The notes: a model not told the origin generated them from the letters alone. A stretch of 42,742 nt of DNA from Zygnema cylindricum (GCA_037447655.1 JBBHKE010001896.1:1-42742); one strand, 5' to 3'; shown: positions 1 to 10,745, counted from the first letter of the stretch. Translations and numbers: made by a program.

Positions 1-223
1 AACGGCTATATTGATGGACGCTAGGATCTAGGATCAATTCTTGGGTCCGTCAATACTTTTGGTAAACCCATCTAATTTGTGCTACCTATCTGCAACAAAG
101 CTTTAGGTAGCCATGGCTCTATCACCCTACCCAGCCTTTAGTGACTACAACAAGTGTGGGGGCTTGGAGAAGGGAGTTAGAGGCACACTGCCTCTACTCT
201 TTTTCTATCTAGTAAAGACCTAG

Positions 224-682
224 ATAATACCCAAATATCAACAAATCTCTCAGGCACAGGTTACACCTGAGATGCGGGTACTCAAGCAGGGGCGAAAGAA
301 CGCCCTACAGCGGGCCCGAGTTGTCATGAAACATGCGTCCTTCAAGCTAAAGAAGGTACCTTGGTGGGAACCAACTAAAGGAGAGGCGGAAGAGGCACAG
401 GAACATGCAGAACCCGAAGCGCCCCAAATTCCAGCACCCGAGGAGCCTGCACCGGCGATCATTCCGCGGACACTCGAGGGACCAGAGGCTATACCTGAGG
501 AAGGGGAGGACCAGGTTCGGGAGCGAATCACGCTGAGTCGTTTGGCAGCGGCAGACCATCATATTGCGTTGCTGGAGACCCGATGTGAGCAGCTCCAAAA
601 CCAACTCGACACCCTACGACAGGAGTTTGAGGAGTACCGTGAAGAGACGTACAGCATACTCTGGCAATTGCAATTTCCCTGA
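224..682 (+). CDS. Small coiled-coil ORF at the 3' end of a probable LTR element
   Basis: The frame is open from a TAG at 221-223 to a TGA at 680-682, with the first ATG at 272 (136 residues). The protein begins basic, has a Pro/Glu/Ala-rich middle, and ends in a heptad-like stretch (about residues 90-130) that predicts a coiled coil. I do not recognise the family. It stops about 35 bases before a purine run and a TGTAAC start that look like a polypurine tract and a 3' LTR, so it is most likely the last ORF or the tail of a retrotransposon whose body lies left of the window. It could instead be a host gene fragment. Confidence 0.35.
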   Translation: MIPKYQQISQAQVTPEMRVLKQGRKNALQRARVVMKHASFKLKKVPWWEPTKGEAEEAQEHAEPEAPQIPAPEEPAPAIIPRTLEGPEAIPEEGEDQVRERITLSRLAAADHHIALLETRCEQLQNQLDTLRQEFEEYREETYSILWQLQFP

Positions 683-726
683 GCCAGTAAGGTTCAGCGG
701 GACGCTGAAGTCCTAGTGGGAGGATT

Positions 727-1201
727 TGTAACAAGGTTACAGACTTGGGTACTTAGTAGCTAACAACTAGGCTGCTATGGTTGCGGTATTAGAGCAGCGT
801 AGCTGCGATTCCAAACCAGCGCAACATAGCTGCGTAGCAACTAAGCGGTGTAGCTACTTAGTAGCGTAGCAGCATAGCAGCGCAGCAGAGCAACGCAGCA
901 TAGCAGTATAACAACGCTGCGGAATGTAGATAGAACGGTATTGTTCTACAAGGATATTTTGAGATTTGTCTCGGTTGACCGTGAAGGTCCACGTGTACTG
1001 TTGTACAGTAATAGGTTGACTACCAGCTAGTTAGTTTAAATAGTGAAGTAGGCCTATCAGCAGAATGACTCTTGAGTAGACCTTCGCAGTGAGCGTTGAA
1101 TGCTGTAATCTTTTTACGAGTAATAAAGCGCAACCTTTACCTATCTTTTTGGTGTGATTTTGCTGTTGCTACGAGGGGGTCCTTGGTATTTCCGCTCTGC
1201 A
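727..1201 (+). repeat. Probable 3' LTR of an element entering from the left
   Basis: A purine-rich run (716-724) is followed by TGTAACAAGG. About 395 bases on comes an AATAAA poly(A) signal (1122-1127), and a CA-ending candidate lies near 1201. Positions 775-925 hold a run of imperfect TAGCAGC/GTAGC units. The partner LTR is outside the window and I found no target duplication, so the right edge is approximate. Confidence 0.4.
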
Positions 1202-1309
1202 TTGTGATATTACGTCCCTTTTACATTATCCCTTCCAACATTTTATTCGCCTTTTAAAAGGTCTTCGAAAAGCCAAAAACAATTGCTCGCCTCGCCTCGC
1301 CTCCCCTCA

Positions 1310-1500
1310 CAATTATCGATATGTTCATATACAACACGATACGTTATCTGATCAACCAATATCTATATTTAGTGATACAATACCAAATCATAATATATGT
1401 ACATATGTAGTGTGATGTTTAGTGTGTTCGTTCAAAATTACAAGGCTGGGGCGACCGGTCCATGCACGGCTGCTATAGACCACCATAAATACGACAAAAA
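1310..1500. repeat. Dispersed repeat, copy 1 (related to 28,160-28,330)
   Basis: The stretch ending in GACCGGTCCATGCACGGCT (1451-1469) resembles 28,160-28,330, which ends in GATCGGCCCATGCACGGCT. The AT-rich sequence before it and the AAAGAC-containing sequence after it are also similar. The copies are diverged and I see no terminal inverted repeats. I cannot name the family. Confidence 0.45.
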
Positions 1501-1599
1501 AAGACCAAAAGGTGTAGTTGGATGGAAGATCACGATAGGTACACATGCTAAGATTCGTAGAATTGAAGACCGAAGTGTACGATGCCGTAATGATGAGCT

Positions 1600-1700
1600 C
1601 GTCAAGATTAAAAACCCAAGGCCTCTCACTATAACTATGGATGCTTTAACCATTGCGCCACCAACTCGAATATCGTGTCCTGTGAGTCCTTTATATTGAT
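1600..1700 (-). repeat. Possible tRNA-derived SINE fragment
   Basis: On the minus strand TGGCGCAATGG (1660-1650) resembles a pol III A box, and GGGTTTTTAATC (1617-1606) loosely resembles a B box at tRNA-like spacing (about 44 bases). Both matches are imperfect. Confidence 0.3.
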
Positions 1701-1914
1701 TATTTTTGTGTGGATGTGGGTAACCATCGGTACATTTTTTGTACGTCAACAATCCTTCTCGAGATCTAGTCGATCATATTGTCTATGTGTAACTTGACCC
1801 CTCTAGCTTTAATACCATGGTAGGATTTGCAAACTCCAAGAAAAGAGTGGACCATCCCACCTTGATAAATTAGACGATTTAGTTAAAGTAAAGGATGAAC
1901 AAGCCAAGATTTCA

Positions 1915-1990
1915 GTCTGAGACCTGCAGCTGTAAAGGCGCTAACCATTGCACCACCAACCAAGATATCGTGGTTGGTGAGTCCTTTTTA
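1915..1990 (-). repeat. Second A-box-like fragment with a perfect 8-bp hairpin
   Basis: The minus strand of 1945-1955 reads TGGTGCAATGG. Flanking sequence is shared with 1640-1700 (the CCATTGC-CCACCAAC block followed by GTGAGTCCTTT). ACCAACCA and TGGTTGGT form an 8-bp stem around an 8-base loop at 1956-1979. No clear B box is seen. Confidence 0.3.
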
Positions 1991-2027
1991 ATATGTATTT
2001 TTGTGTTGACTATGTCATTTAACGTGG

Positions 2028-2150
2028 TGTAGAAACTAATGGTTTTATTAGTATTTTCTAGGTCTGAAAAGAAATATAGAAGTCGAGGCAGTCTATCTCT
2101 AACTTCTCTCTCCAACTCTCAAACTTGTCGCAGTCACTGAGAAATTGGAG
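2028..2150 (+). repeat. Truncated copia LTR (5' part only)
   Basis: This begins TGTAGAAACTAATGG and follows the first about 120 bases of the LTRs at 2385, 4300, 9698 and 14216 (including CTCAAACTTGTCGCAGTCAC), then breaks off into unrelated sequence at about 2151. It is a fifth, partial copy of the same LTR family and has no internal region. Positions 2151-2384, between it and the outer element, hold no gene that I can support. Confidence 0.8.
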
Positions 2151-2384
2151 CGTCAACACATACTTGCCACCAGAAGACAAAAAAGAGGGGGAAAGTGGGG
2201 GAGTGGAGGTTGGGCGCAAGGCCTCTCAGGGTGAGGAGATGTTGGGAAGCCGTTGGAACTACGCTAGAGCCAAAGAGTCAGGGTAGAGGTAAATGCAAGG
2301 TATCGCCTTGAGGATATCGACTTTAGTAAATAAGGTGTCATGGAAAATAATTGGATTTGAGATGGAAAAAGAGGAGTGGGAAAC

Positions 2385-3432
2385 TGTAGAAATTAATGGT
2401 CCATGTAAAAGTATTTTGTAGGTCTAAATAGAAATATAGAAAGAAGCCGAGGTAGTCTACCTCTAAATTCTCTCTCCAACTCTCAAACTTGTCGCAGTCA
2501 CTGAGAAATTGGAGAGGGAGCTAGAGCCATGGCTACCTAGGCTATCCAAAGGTTTACGGGAAATATATATTAGTTAGGGGTATATTTACTAAAAGGTATG
2601 TGCCGGCCACAAGATTTGATCGTAGCATCAACCGGACGGCAGACAGCCGGTAGCCTTAGCCGTTAAGTCTTTAACTTGTGTTACATACTATACGGTTTGA
2701 AATTTTATTACACATTATCATGTAGGATAATTCATTTAACTGTAACTGTTTAAGGGATACATAGATCTAGTAATGTAAAAGTACGGATTACGGTACGGAT
2801 AAGAAATCAATACCGCGCATTTATTTCTTAATGAAATGAATACCGCGCATGTATTTATTACGGCTACGATTAAATGTGAATTTAATCGGACGGCCGGAAT
2901 TAACGCCGAGATCGCGGAAGAGGATTTCGGCAGTTTTTGGTCATCGCCACAACGGATGACACGTGGCGGAATAACAATGGATCGCGGCATCTCTGAGGAT
3001 TAAGGAAGCAAATCCGGACATACCACGTGTCGACATTTAGGGCATGTCGTTTAGTGTCCGTACAGAAAGTACACCGGCAGTTGTACTTTTGTGTACGGAA
3101 TTATAATTTGATTGGCTCTGTACATCATAAGATAGAGTCTGTGAGAGAGATAGGACTTGGAAAAATTAGGAGATAGGACCCTCTCTCCCAAAGAGCTTCA
3201 GTACAAAAGGTCAACTTTGACCCTCCATAACTTACTGCCCAGGGGAGCAAATTCAGAGATTCTTTTTGCTATCGACTCAAAGGATTCTTGCCTTCACAAG
3301 GGTGAAGTTGGTAAGAGTTTTTTTCTGCCAGGGTGGTAATTATTTTTGCTGAAACACAAAGGGGTCAGGGTTATCCTAGAGGCTTCTTGGAAGCTATCCA
3401 CTCTGAGGACTTAGGGAGGTCTCAGAGTTTCA
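2385..3432 (+). repeat. 5' LTR of the outer copia element
   Basis: 1,048 bases, TGTAGAAATT to GAGTTTCA. It contains a conserved imperfect hairpin (about 3058-3099, GTAC-rich arms) and the inverted W-box pair GGTCAACTTTGACC (3209-3222). The LTR-internal ATG found in the inner copy is AGG here. Confidence 0.93.
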
Positions 3433-3447
3433 GGTTATAGGCCCACC
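3433..3447 (+). other. Primer-binding site of the outer element, mutated
   Basis: GGTTATAGGCCCACC lies directly after the LTR. It matches the inner copy's 15-base site except that ATG is ATA. The intact form is complementary to the anticodon arm of initiator tRNA-Met. Confidence 0.8.
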
Positions 3448-4299
3448 CTCTAGGGTACCAATCTTTAATGGAACTGGCTTCATATATTGGGAAAGTATGA
3501 TGATAGGAGCTCTATGCGAAAAAAGGTTTTGGGGGATAGTGAGTGGACGGCTGGGGTGTTCATCACGTCTTTGAATCCCTCCAAGGTTTGGAGGAAGCAG
3601 ATTCACCAGGAAAGAGGATCCACCTTCAACGAAAGAAACAAAAGAAGGAGAGGTGGTGGACAAAGGAAAGGAGAAGGAGGCAACCACACCAATAGCAACT
3701 GGTTCGGCATTCATGTCACCTATTTCCAAGAACGAGGAGAATGATATTGAAACCTGGGACTTCAACAATATGGCGGCAAAGCACTTCATCCTACGCCATC
3801 TCAGTCAAGGACTTGCATGTCCTCATTTGCAGGTAGAAACGACATCCGATCTTTGGACGGCTCTCATAGAGATGTACCGAAGTTGTACGATTCAGCAACA
3901 ACAGTTGGCTGATCAGAAAGTTAAGGAGTATGTATACAAAAGGGGGAAGATGCTAGATTTTTGCAATGAGCTTGCTACACTTTTTATGGAGCTAGAGAGT
4001 GCGGGAAAAGATTTTAGTGAAAAAAAAAAGGTTAAATGTTTACTAATGAAGTTACCCGATGAGTTCGAGAACATAGTCAACCGTGTGTAGGACTTGCTAG
4101 ACTGAAGGTGGATATGGAACTCAATGGTAGGGATGATTCTCGTTCGAAGAATACGATTGAGATCCAAAGGGGAGGAAAGAGTGGCCAAGCCTTGTCAACT
4201 GCGACCGATTGGAGGAACAAGGATTCCCAAAAACCAGTCGGAAACTATGGGGGGAGGGAGCAGAAAAATCAGACCAACGAGTTCAGACCAAAGGCTCCC
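3433..4299 (+). pseudogene. Copia gag, N-terminal part, outer element (broken)
   Basis: The translation in shifting frames follows the inner element's gag: a PIFNGTGFIYW motif after the primer site, then a frame change, then the helical capsid-like part (about 3653-4090: MAAKHFILRHLSQG, LWTALIEMYR, FCNELATLFMELE, LMKLPDEFENIVNRV). Gag would form the particle in which reverse transcription occurs. It is broken by frameshifts near 3550 and 3770 and by a TAG at 4088-4090, and it ends at the CTCCC target (4295-4299) where the inner element inserted. The zinc-knuckle end resumes at 10751. Confidence 0.85.
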
Positions 4300-5347
4300 T
4301 GTAGAAATTAATGGTTTTAAGTATTTTCTAGGTCTGAATAGAAAGAAAGAAGCCGAGGCAGTCTACCTCTAACTTCTCTCTCCAACTCTCAAACTTGTCG
4401 CAGTCACTGAGAAATCGGAGAGGAAGCTAGAGCCATGGCTACCTAGGCTATCCTGAGGTTTACGGGAAATTTATATTAGTTCGGGTTTATTTATTTAAAA
4501 GGTATGTGCCGGCGGAAGAAATTGATCCTTGTACCTACAGGCAGGCAGATAGGAAATAGCCTGTAGCCTTAGCCGTTAAGTCTAGGAGTCATGATACGTA
4601 GTATATAGTTTGATAGTTATTTAAATATGTATACGTACGATTATTCATTTAACTATAATAGATTACGGGATACATAGATCCGGTAATATATAAAGTACGG
4701 ATTACGGTACGGACTATAAATCAATACCGCGCATTTGTTTCGTAAATGAAACAAATACCGCACATGTATTTATTACGGCTACGATTAAATTAGATTCTAA
4801 TCGGACGGCCGCAATTAGCGCCGAGATCGCGGAGGAAGTTTTCGGCGGTTTGTGGCCATCGCCACATCAGATGACGCGTGGCGAAATGTCGTTGGATCGT
4901 GGAATCCCCGAAGATTATGGCATCGAACTCGGAAATGACATGTGTCGATATTTAGGCCTTGTTGTACAATGTCCGTACCTAAAGTACACCGGCAACTGTA
5001 CTTTTGCGTACGGAACTCAATTCTGATTAGTTCCGTACATCAGTAGATAGAGTCTGTGAGTGACATAGGACTTAGAAAAATTAGGAGATAGGACCCTCTC
5101 TCCCAGAGAGCTTCTGTACAAAAGGTCAACTTTGACCCTATATAACTTACTGCTCAGGGGAGCAAATTTAGAGATTCTTTTTGCTATCGACTCAGGGGAG
5201 TCTTGTCTTCACAGGGGTGAAGGTGGTCAGAGTTTTTGTCTGCCAGGGTGGCAGTTATTTTTGCTTAAACACAAAGGGGTCAGGATTATCCTACAAGCTT
5301 CTTGGAAGCTTTCCACTCTGAGGACTTATGGAGGTCTCAGAGTTTCA
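4300..5347 (+). repeat. 5' LTR of the inner copia element
   Basis: 1,048 bases. It contains a candidate TATA run (about 4685-4693), the GTAC-rich imperfect hairpin (4973-5013), the inverted W-box pair GGTCAACTTTGACC (5124-5137), and an ATG at 5328-5330 that opens the gag frame 20 bases before the LTR ends. Confidence 0.95.
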
Positions 5348-6477
5348 GGTTATGGGCCCACCCTCTAGGGTACCAATCTTTAATGGAACTGGCTTCATAT
5401 ACTGGGAAAGTATGATGATAGGAGCTCTATGCGAAAAAAGGTTTTGGGGGATAGTGAGTGGACGATTGGGGCGTCCATCAAGTCTTGGAATTCCTCCAGG
5501 GTTTAAAGGAAGCAGATTCACCAGAAAGAGGATTCACCTTCAACGGAGGAAACAAAAGAAGGAGAGGTGGTGTACAAAGGAAAGGAGAAGGAGGCGACCA
5601 CACCAATAGCAACTGGTTCAGCATTTATGTCACCTATTCTGAGGAACGAGGAGAATGATCTGAAACCTGGGACTTCAACAATATGGCGGCAAAGCACTTC
5701 ATCCTACGCCATCTCACTCAAGGACTTGCATGTCCTCATTTGCAGGTAGAAAGGGCATCCGATCTTTGGATGGCTCTCATAGAGATGTACCGAAGTGGTA
5801 CGATTCAGCAACAACAGTTGGCTGATCAGAAAGTTAACGAGTATGTATACAAAGGGGGAAATATGTTGGATTTTTGCAATGAGTTTGCTACACTCTTCAT
5901 GGAGCTAGAGAGTGCGGGAAAAGTTTTTAGTGAAAAAGAAAAGGTTAACTGTTTACTGATGAAGTTACCTGATGAGTTCGAGAACATAGTCAACCGTGTG
6001 CAGGACTTGCCGGACTCAAGGTGGATATGGAACTCAGTGGTAGGGATGATTCTCGTTCGAGAGAATACGATTGAGATCCGAAGGGGAGGAAAGAGTGGCC
6101 AAGCCTTGGCAACAGCGACCGATTGGAGGAACAAGGATTCACGGAAACCGGTCGGAATCTATAGGGGGAGGGAGCAGAATAATGAGGTTGACGAGTTCGA
6201 ACCAAGGGCTCCCAAAGGTTTATGTCATTTTTGTAACAAACCGGGGCACTATATGGCAGAGTGCACTAATCTAACCAAGCTTCGGTTAAAGGAGGGGCAG
6301 ACCGGTGGTACCCCGAGAAGAAAGAAAAAGGCCCTTGTCACACAGGTACTTGAGGCAGAATCCGAGGACGAGGACGATGAGCTCCTTTTGGATGAGGAGT
6401 TGGAGGCGAAAAATGAGGTTAAAATTCCACGAAGGCAGAAATGTGTTTACGGTGGATTGAAAGGTGAAGCAGGCTAG
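5328..6477 (+). pseudogene. Copia gag with zinc knuckle, inner element
   Basis: Gag packages the element RNA in cytoplasmic particles. The frame opens at ATG 5328 (in the LTR) or 5352 (in the primer site) and reads into PSRVPIFNGTGFIYW, typical of copia gag N-termini. A frame change between about 5470 and 5680 separates this from the main part (5683-6474). That part holds the helical capsid region, a basic linker, the CCHC knuckle CHFCNKPGHYMAEC (6223-6264, spacing CX2CX4HX4C), a Lys/Arg patch and an acidic tail. A TAG at 6475-6477 interrupts the frame just before the protease. Confidence 0.88.
5348..5362 (+). other. Primer-binding site matching the anticodon arm of initiator tRNA-Met
   Basis: GGTTATGGGCCCACC starts at the first base after the LTR. 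As I recall the plant initiator tRNA-Met sequence, its anticodon stem-loop contains GGUGGGCCCAUAACC, exactly complementary over 15 bases. Most plant copia elements use the tRNA 3' end (TGGTATCAGAGC), which is absent here. Priming by a tRNA fragment cut in the anticodon loop is known from Drosophila copia and yeast Ty5. The in-frame ATG at 5352-5354 pairs with the CAU anticodon. Confidence 0.85.
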
Positions 6478-7672
6478 ATTATAGATTCAGGTGCCTCCAT
6501 GCACATGTGTAAGGATAGGCACCTGTTCAATAAGATAAGAAAGATTCCCACCGTAGAGATAGAGTACGGGGATGGGAGGATAGTCACCACTACTCTTGTA
6601 GGATTGGTAGATGTGAAAGTGTTAGTAGAAGGAAAGACATCCATATTAACATTCTCCGATGTATTGTTTATTCCGTAGCTGAACAAAAACCTTATTTCTA
6701 CATCTATATTAGATGATAAGGGTTTTTTCACTACCAGTAGGGAAGGAGTCTTTACTGCTAGTTTTGAGGAGGATGTCTATTTCATGCTGAGAAAGGTAAC
6801 CATGGGATGTTTAGGCTGATCTTAAGTAATGAAACGAAAAAACTTTATTATGTTGGTGTTCATGATATTATGATGTGGCATAAGAGGCTTGGGCATGTGA
6901 ATCTAGACAAGTTAAGAGAGATGAAAAAGATGGGAGTGGTGGAAGGGATTAAGTTTAGTGAGAGTGATAATATAAGTGATAAGAGTGGGTGTGCTCAAGG
7001 TAAAACACTCTGATTACCCTTTTCTAAAACAGCCACCTATAAAGGAGAATAAATTCTAGATCAAGTACACACAGATATTTGGGGACCGGCTAGAGTACCC
7101 TCACCGGGGGGGGAAGAGATTTATGATGACTATCACTGATGATTGGTCTCGGTATTCCCGAGTGTATTTTTTGAAAAACAAGTCCGACGCTCAGGATTGT
7201 TTTAGACAATATAAAGCATGGAGCCAAAAACTCCATGAAACTCCAATCAAGAGAATAAGGAGTGACAATGGTGGAGAGTATACTTCTAACCAGTTTGAGG
7301 ATTTTCTGAGGGAAGATGGGGTCCAACACCAAAAGACAGTTCCACAAAAACCCGGAACAGAATGGGGTAGCTGAAAGGTTAAATAGAACACTAAGTGATA
7401 GTGCTAGAAGTATGTTGTCAGATAAGAAGATAGGAAAAAGGTTTTGGGCAGAAGCAATGAACTATGCTAATTACCTCAAAAATAGAGTTCTTACTTCAGC
7501 TATAAAAGATCAAACACCTTATGAGAGATGGACAAGCCGGAAACCAGACATATCTCACTTAAAGGTTTTTGACAGTCAAGTATTTAGTCTAGATACAGAT
7601 CATTCTAATTGTAAGCTAGATCCTAAACGAAAATCGGGATACTTATTAGGATATGATGAGGATGTTAAATGA
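6478..7672 (+). pseudogene. Copia protease and integrase, inner element
   Basis: The aspartic protease begins at IIDSGASMHMCK with the catalytic Asp-Ser-Gly intact (6484-6492). A TAG at 6676-6678 and a frame change near 6785 follow. The integrase shows the zinc-binding N-domain (MWHKRLGHVNLDKL, about 6872-6913, then a degraded CXXC near 6985) and the core (TDDWSRYSRVYFLKNKS; RSDNGGEYTSNQFEDF at about 7255-7305; EQNGVAERLNRTL after a frame change). Together these would process the polyprotein and insert the cDNA. The frames change at about 7015 and 7340, so no continuous product is possible. Confidence 0.88.
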
Positions 7673-7729
7673 TATAGAGTTTATGATCTAAAAACGGAAG
7701 ATATAATCTTTGTAAAACATCTAGTAGTT

Positions 7730-9680
7730 ATGGATGAAAGAAAGTCTGTGGATCCCTTCAAATATGCAAAGTCATTAAAAATCAGATTTGAGTCAGAAAA
7801 TTCCGATGACATTGGGCTTCCTAACTATCCAGGTTTTAGAGAAGATGACATTCTTGCAGGTACAAATCAGACTGAAAAGGACTTGGCTGTGGAAACTCCA
7901 GTGACAACTCTACCCGAAGCGGAAGACGTGGTGGAAATTGATTCAGAATCAAAGGATAGGGGAGAAGCCGAGTTTGTTGGAAAGAATCCACGAGAACCAT
8001 CTATTTCGGCCTCTGATTTGAAGGGGGGAAGGAGAAGTAGCAAAAGACTGCAAGAAAAACAGATTAATAACAAGGTAACTAAACTATCTCATCAAGATGA
8101 ACCTCAAACTTATGGAGAGGCGATGACTTGTCCAGAAAAAAATCGGTGGAAGATAGCCATCAATGAGGAGATGGCCTCAATTATGGCAGCCGATGCTTGG
8201 GAGCAGGTGGATTGTCCACCTAACCGAAAACCAATCGGTTGTAAGTGGGTTTTCAAATTAAAATTGAACCCAGATTACACAATCGAGCGCTACAAGGCCC
8301 GACTAGTGGCAAAGGGATTTACACAAAAGGAGGGAATTGACTACGAGGAAACCTTTGCCCCGGTGGTCAGATTTCCCTCCGTCCGCATACTTCTCAGCCT
8401 AGCAGCAGCGGAAGACATGGAAGTGCACCAGATGGACATCAAAACAACCTTTTTGCATGGAGAATTGGAAGAGGAGATCTTCATGCGACAACCCGAAGGG
8501 TTTGTGGAAGAAGGAGAGGAGAGTAAGGTATGCCGGCTGATTAAATCTCTTTATGGTTTGAAACAAGCGCCTCGACAGTGGAATAAGAAGCTTGATGAGT
8601 TTCTTACCGGTCTAGGATATATTCGGATCAGCTCAGATCACTCAATCTATGTTTTCGAAGATGAGGAAGGTTTTATATTTATTGCAATTTATGTTGATGA
8701 TTTGCTTGTTTTAAGTAAATCAATGGAAAAAATTAATAAACTAAAAACCGATCTTAAGGGGAGATTTGAAATGAAAGATATGGGGGAAGCAAAATATATT
8801 TTAATAATTCAAGTAGAGAGAGACCGAAAAAGAAAAATTATAAGATTGACTCAAAAGGAAGCAATAGGGAACATGCTTGAAAAATTTCAAATTGATAAAG
8901 CTAATAGTTGTACAACTCCAATGGAGTTGAAAAAGGGAAGTGAGGGGAGTGAGGAAAGAGGACTCATAGTCTTAGACGAGGAATTATCTCTTGAAGAACA
9001 GAAGTTCATGCAGACTATTCCTTACAGGCAAGTAGTGGGAAGTCTAATCTATTTTATGAATTGTACCCGGCCGGATTAAGCTGCACTGTAGAAGTGCTGA
9101 GTAGAAGTCTAAATGCTCCCACTAAGAAGGATTGGGAGGCAGCTAAAAGAGTTCTTAGATACTTGATAGGAACTAGGGATCTATGGTTGCATTTGGGTGG
9201 GGAGAATACTGACATCACTACTTGGAGTGATGCTAGTTATGGTGATGCTCCGATGAGGAGATGCACTTCTGGATATGTATTATATGTGGGTGATGGGGCT
9301 TGTTGTTGGAGTAGCAAACAGCAAAAGGTCATTGCTCAGTCCACCATGGAGGCTGAGTATATGGCCTCTTGCTCTGCTGTAAAAGAATTGATGTGGGTCA
9401 AGTCTTTACTTGGTGAACTTGGTCATCTTAAGAGTGGTGTGCAGAAAATATTTTGTGATAATCAAGCATCAATCGCTATTTCTGCCAATCCTAAACATCA
9501 TTTTTAAGCTAAACACATGGACATTAGACTCAGCTTTGTTAGAGAGAAAGTAGAAAACAAAATAATCAGTTTAGAGTACCGACCAGATAGTGAGATGGTA
9601 GCAGATATGATGACCAAACCTGTGCCTTCCCCTAAGCTAATTTTCTGCAGGGAGAAGTGTGGTCTAAAATTAAAGATTGA
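7730..9680 (+). pseudogene. Copia reverse transcriptase and RNase H, inner element
   Basis: This is the longest intact stretch: 7730-9079 is open for 449 residues. An acidic linker leads into the copia-type RT ([46 protein letters not shown], then YVDD at 8690-8701, the metal-binding catalytic motif). A one-base frame change at about 9075 leads into RNase H (DASYGDAP, STMEAEYMA, FCDNQASIAISANPKHHF). A TAA near 9505-9507 interrupts the last part, where the frame continues to RPDSEMVADMMTKP and a TGA at 9678-9680. It converts element RNA to cDNA. Confidence 0.9.
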
Positions 9681-9684
9681 CTAG

Positions 9685-9697
9685 AAAATAAGGGGAG
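9685..9697 (+). other. Polypurine tract, inner element
   Basis: AAAATAAGGGGAG lies directly before the 3' LTR (TGTAG at 9698), where plus-strand DNA synthesis is primed. The same 13 bases precede the outer 3' LTR. Confidence 0.9.
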
Positions 9698-10745
9698 TGT
9701 AGAAATTAATGGTTTTAAGTATTTTCTACATCTGAATAGAAAGAAAGAAGCCGAGGCAGTCTACCTCTAACTTCTCTCTCCAACTCTCAAACTTGTCGCA
9801 GTCACTGAGAAATCGGAGAGGAAGCTAGAGCCATGGCTACCTAGGCTATCCTGAGGTTTACGGGAAATTTATATTAGTTCGGGTTTATTTATTTAAAAGG
9901 TATGTGCCAGCGGCAGAAATTGATCATTGTACCTACAAGCCGGCAGATAGGAAATAGCCGGTAGCCTTAGCCGTTAAGTCTAGGAGTCATGATACGTAGT
10001 ATATAGTTTGATAGTTATTTAAATATGTATACGTACGATTATTCATTTAACTATAATAGATTGCGGGATACATAGATCCGGTAATATATAAAGTACGGTT
10101 TACGGTACGGACTATAAATCAATACCGCGCATTTGTTTCGTAAATGAAACAAATATCGCACATGTATTTATCACGGCTACGATTAAATTAGATTCTAATC
10201 GGACGGCCGCAATTAGCGCCGAGATCGCGGAGGAAGTTTTCGGCGGTTTGTGGCCATCGCCACATCAGATGACGCGTGGCGAAATGTCGTTGGATCGTGG
10301 AATCCCCGGAGATTATGGCATCGAACCCGAATATGACATGTGTCGACATTTAGGCCTTGTCGTACAATGTCCGTACCTAAAGTACACCGGCAACTGTACT
10401 TTTGCGTACGGAACTCAATTCTGATTGGTTCCGTACATCAGTAGATAGAGTCTGTGAGTGAGATAGGACTTAGAAAAATTAGGAGATAGAACCCTCTCTC
10501 CCAAAGAGCTTCTGAACAAAAGGTCAACTTTGACCCTCCATACCTTACTGCTCAGGGGAGCAAATTCAGAGATTCTTTTTGCTATCGACTCAAGGGAGTC
10601 TTGTATTCACAAGGGTGAAGGTGGTCAAAGTTTTTGTCTGCCAGGGTGGCAGTTATTTTTGCTTAAACACAAAGGGGTCAGGATTATCCTAGAGGCTTCT
10701 TGGAAGCTGTCCACTCTGAGGACTTATGGAGGTCTCAGAGTTTCA
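9698..10745 (+). repeat. 3' LTR of the inner copia element
   Basis: 1,048 bases, same subfamily as 4300-5347 (AATGGTTTTAAG near the start). The GTAC-rich hairpin is at 10371-10411 and the W-box pair at 10522-10535. It is followed at once by the CTCCC target copy. Confidence 0.95.

Larger units (their letters stand above)
4300..10745 (+). mobile_element. Inner Ty1/copia retrotransposon, nested in the outer gag
   Basis: LTRs at 4300-5347 and 9698-10745 are each 1,048 bases, start TGTAG and end TTTCA. CTCCC is duplicated at 4295-4299 and 10746-10750. Reading across the insert, the outer gag goes from GTTCAGACCAAAGG to AAAGGTATATGTC, matching the uninterrupted inner gag at about 6195-6225. All copia domains are present in order. 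The LTRs differ at only a few percent of the positions I compared by eye, so this insertion is younger than its host. Stop codons (for example 6475 and 6676) and frame changes prevent a full-length polyprotein. Confidence 0.96.

Noticed and set aside
1438-1752. Minus-strand ORF of 104 residues
   Set aside because: It spans repeat and SINE-like sequence and has no protein-like motif.
5334-5345. GGTCTCAGAG-like sequence as a standard TGGTATCAGAGC primer site
   Set aside because: It lies inside the LTR: it is also present in the 3' LTRs before the target duplications. The bases after the LTR are GGTTATGGGCCCACC.
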